DNA of 64,000 bases from an uncultured Dyadobacter sp. (GTDB lineage Bacteria; Bacteroidota; Bacteroidia; Cytophagales; Spirosomataceae). Below, piece after piece: positions 62,533-64,000 of this stretch (position 1 is the stretch's first letter; each line of letters starts with the position of its first letter). A program made the position numbers and the translations under genes. The DNA is taken from positions 372,001 through 436,000 of the forward strand of contig NZ_CAMLSE010000003.1 of the NCBI RefSeq assembly GCF_946482605.1. The letters run 5' to 3'. The notes under the pieces were generated by a model, which was given only the letters and a program-made list of their open reading frames with translations, was not told where the DNA came from and ran no database searches.

Positions 62533-62994
62533 TTATTCCTGATGGGTTGAAATGCTGACAATAGCCGCTTTGATCCGGTTATAGGTCCCGCAGCGACAGA
62601 GATTACCTTGCATGGCCTGTTCAATCTCCGTTTCGGACGGCTTTGGATTGGTTTTGAGCAAAGCCGCTGCGCTCATGATCTGGCCCGACTGGCAGTAGCC
62701 GCATTGCGGGACCACCAGCTCTGTCCACGCACGCTGAACCGGATGATCGCCATTTTCCGACAAGCCTTCAATGGTTGTGATCCGGCCCTTGCCGACCGAC
62801 GAAACCGGGAAGCTACATGAGCGGATGGGCGCACCGTCGAGATGCACGGTACACGCGCCGCACAGCCCCTTTCCGCAGCCAAACTTCGTCCCGCGCAATC
62901 CGACGACGTCGCGCAATACCCATAATAAAGGCATGTCTTCCATCGCATCCACTTCATGCGTTTGCCTGTTTACGATAATTGAATATTTTGCCAT
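62533..62994 (-). CDS. (2Fe-2S)-binding subunit of molybdenum hydroxylase (IorA-like)
   Basis: A 153-residue iron-sulfur protein from the ATG at 62994 ([18 protein letters not shown]); an ATG five codons upstream also exists. The first cluster motif is [16 protein letters not shown] and the second [10 protein letters not shown] with [12 protein letters not shown], the standard eight cysteines of this subunit. No signal peptide, so it would be exported in complex with the Tat-bearing large subunit. Gene order and 16-base spacing make an operon with the large subunit certain enough. Confidence 0.94.
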   Translation of the reverse strand: MAKYSIIVNRQTHEVDAMEDMPLLWVLRDVVGLRGTKFGCGKGLCGACTVHLDGAPIRSCSFPVSSVGKGRITTIEGLSENGDHPVQRAWTELVVPQCGYCQSGQIMSAAALLKTNPKPSETEIEQAMQGNLCRCGTYNRIKAAIVSISTHQE

Positions 62995-63430
62995 AGTATT
63001 TATTTTCAAAAGCTTGTTGAAACAGTAACAGGGCTGGTTTCCTTACAACCGGCAACGACATTATTCCTCCGTCTCATCGCTGCGCAAGGTAGTTTGTCCG
63101 CCAGGTACTCCGGTAAAGAAAATCAAACAAAGGATTAAGAATATCAAACCGCTCCGGAAGCACCGTCTGATGATTGCAAAGGCTTGCTATGCCGGTTCAA
63201 GCCTCCCTCGGCCTGGCCATGTACCACTCATCCCGGGGCGGATTATGCTGCCAACTCGTTTCACCGGTATTTTTTTCCTATGCCAAACCACGGCGCGATT
63301 CCAAGCGCATAGCCGCCTCCTGCGGTCGCCGGCAAACGCAATGTCAAAATAGCTTATTACTCGGATAAGATTGCACAGGCGCCGTATGTAAATGTATAAT
63401 TTCTTTGCATTGATTAATCTAAAACTATCT
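62995..63430. other. Intergenic region without supported gene
   Basis: This 436-base gap lies between divergent genes. Short frames overlap each other and have no recognisable product; I see no RNA gene, strong hairpin or operator. Confidence 0.5.
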
Positions 63431-64000
63431 ATGACCGTTCCTAAAATCATGATCGGAATTCTTCTGATCATCAGCCTCGGCACCGCCGCCCGGGCCCAAT
63501 CTCATTATTCCGGCGGCGTACAGTTTTCTGCTGAGGGCGGTGTCTGGCAGGCGAGGCATTTACCTGCGCTCGATTTAACCGACGAAGTGAGCCTGGAAGC
63601 AACCGTATTTTTCCAGGACAAGCAGCCCGAAGGCACCAGGATCATTGATAAATTCCAGTCTAACAGCGGGTCGGGTGGCTTTGTTCTCGGGATCGGCCGG
63701 GACAGCAGGCTTTGGATGGTTGCCGGCCAGGAGCACCTTACCAGCGACCGCAGTGTGCCGCTCAACCAATGGGTCCGTCTGATCGGGACATTCAGCAAAT
63801 CCAAAAATCAATATAAGCTTTACATCAATGATGATGAAGTGGCATCGTCAGCGAAAGCGTCACTTTCCCCGATGACCCGCACCAACTTTCCTTTACGGGT
63901 CGGAGCAGATTCCGATGGCAGGAACAACCTGACCGCCAAAGTCGCCCAGGTGGCAGTTTACAGCCGGTACCTGAACAGGCAGGAAATCATCGGCGGCAAA
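63431..64000 (+). CDS. Secreted LamG-like protein (3' partial)
   Basis: The frame opens at 63431 and stays open to the last base (190 codons). MTVPKIMIGILLIISLGT is a signal peptide, cleaved near ARAQ. The rest is a concanavalin-like LamG domain: LTDEVSLEATVFFQ, LNQWVRLIGTFSKSKNQY, KLYINDDEVASS and VAVYSRYLNRQEI are its usual strands. The protein continues beyond the window, so the enzyme or binding domain it may carry is not visible. Confidence 0.85.
   Translation, partial: MTVPKIMIGILLIISLGTAARAQSHYSGGVQFSAEGGVWQARHLPALDLTDEVSLEATVFFQDKQPEGTRIIDKFQSNSGSGGFVLGIGRDSRLWMVAGQEHLTSDRSVPLNQWVRLIGTFSKSKNQYKLYINDDEVASSAKASLSPMTRTNFPLRVGADSDGRNNLTAKVAQVAVYSRYLNRQEIIGGK

Noticed and set aside
62995..63430. 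A tRNA or small RNA gene
   Set aside because: I found no cloverleaf, CCA end or strong hairpin with a T-run in this gap.

Overview
The window reads as a piece of a Bacteroidota chromosome, most likely Cytophagales/Spirosomataceae (Dyadobacter-like; this is my inference, not a database match). The signs are two SusC/SusD pairs, a hybrid two-component system (HTCS), a Bacteroidota-type ECF sigma/FecR pair, two proteins ending in type IX secretion (T9SS) sorting domains, 7TMR-DISM and TPR sensor kinases, TAnnTTFG-like (TAnnTTTG) promoter boxes and roughly 50 % GC. I saw no rRNA, tRNA, CRISPR array, transposase or phage gene.

Layout. 1-3.3 kb: a membrane patatin-like lipase (5' end outside the window) and a flavin amine oxidase. 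3.3-5.8 kb: an overlapping 7TMR-DISM histidine kinase/LuxR response regulator pair on the minus strand. 5.8-8 kb: a decayed permease tail, then a BlaI-type repressor overlapping an M56 (BlaR1-like) metalloprotease that carries an unusual POTRA-like C-terminal half. 8.1-10.5 kb: a MacB/FtsX-type permease.

10.6-36.4 kb is a carbohydrate-use region with two adjacent systems. The first (all minus strand) is ECF sigma factor, FecR anti-sigma factor, STN-containing SusC, SusD, a block of palindromic intergenic repeats and a 1869-residue secreted protein with an alginate-lyase-like head, four FN3 modules, LamG and discoidin-like modules, two CBM3-like modules and a T9SS tail. The second is an HTCS regulator divergent from SusC, SusD, a GH43 glycosidase and a Tat-exported Gfo/Idh/MocA oxidoreductase. 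The two systems use different control logic: trans-envelope sigma/anti-sigma signalling versus an HTCS.

36.4-53.3 kb is dense in signalling genes: two TPR/HisKA_2 kinases flanking a receiver-sigma54 activator, a TPR/HisKA kinase with a lipobox, a stand-alone receiver, and a TPR membrane protein with a LuxR-like DNA-binding tail. Between them lie a YCII-like protein, a small lipoprotein, a secreted propeller-like repeat protein with a T9SS tail, a small membrane protein and a single-domain globin. Several small dyads and a recurring GTATAC/AAAAG motif lie in the intergenic stretches.

53.5-64 kb: a TonB receptor/TolB-like protein/SDR operon divergent from a Nudix-type regulator with a degenerate Nudix box, sharing a perfect 24-bp palindrome; a two-subunit molybdenum hydroxylase (IorAB-like); and the start of a secreted LamG-like protein cut by the window end.
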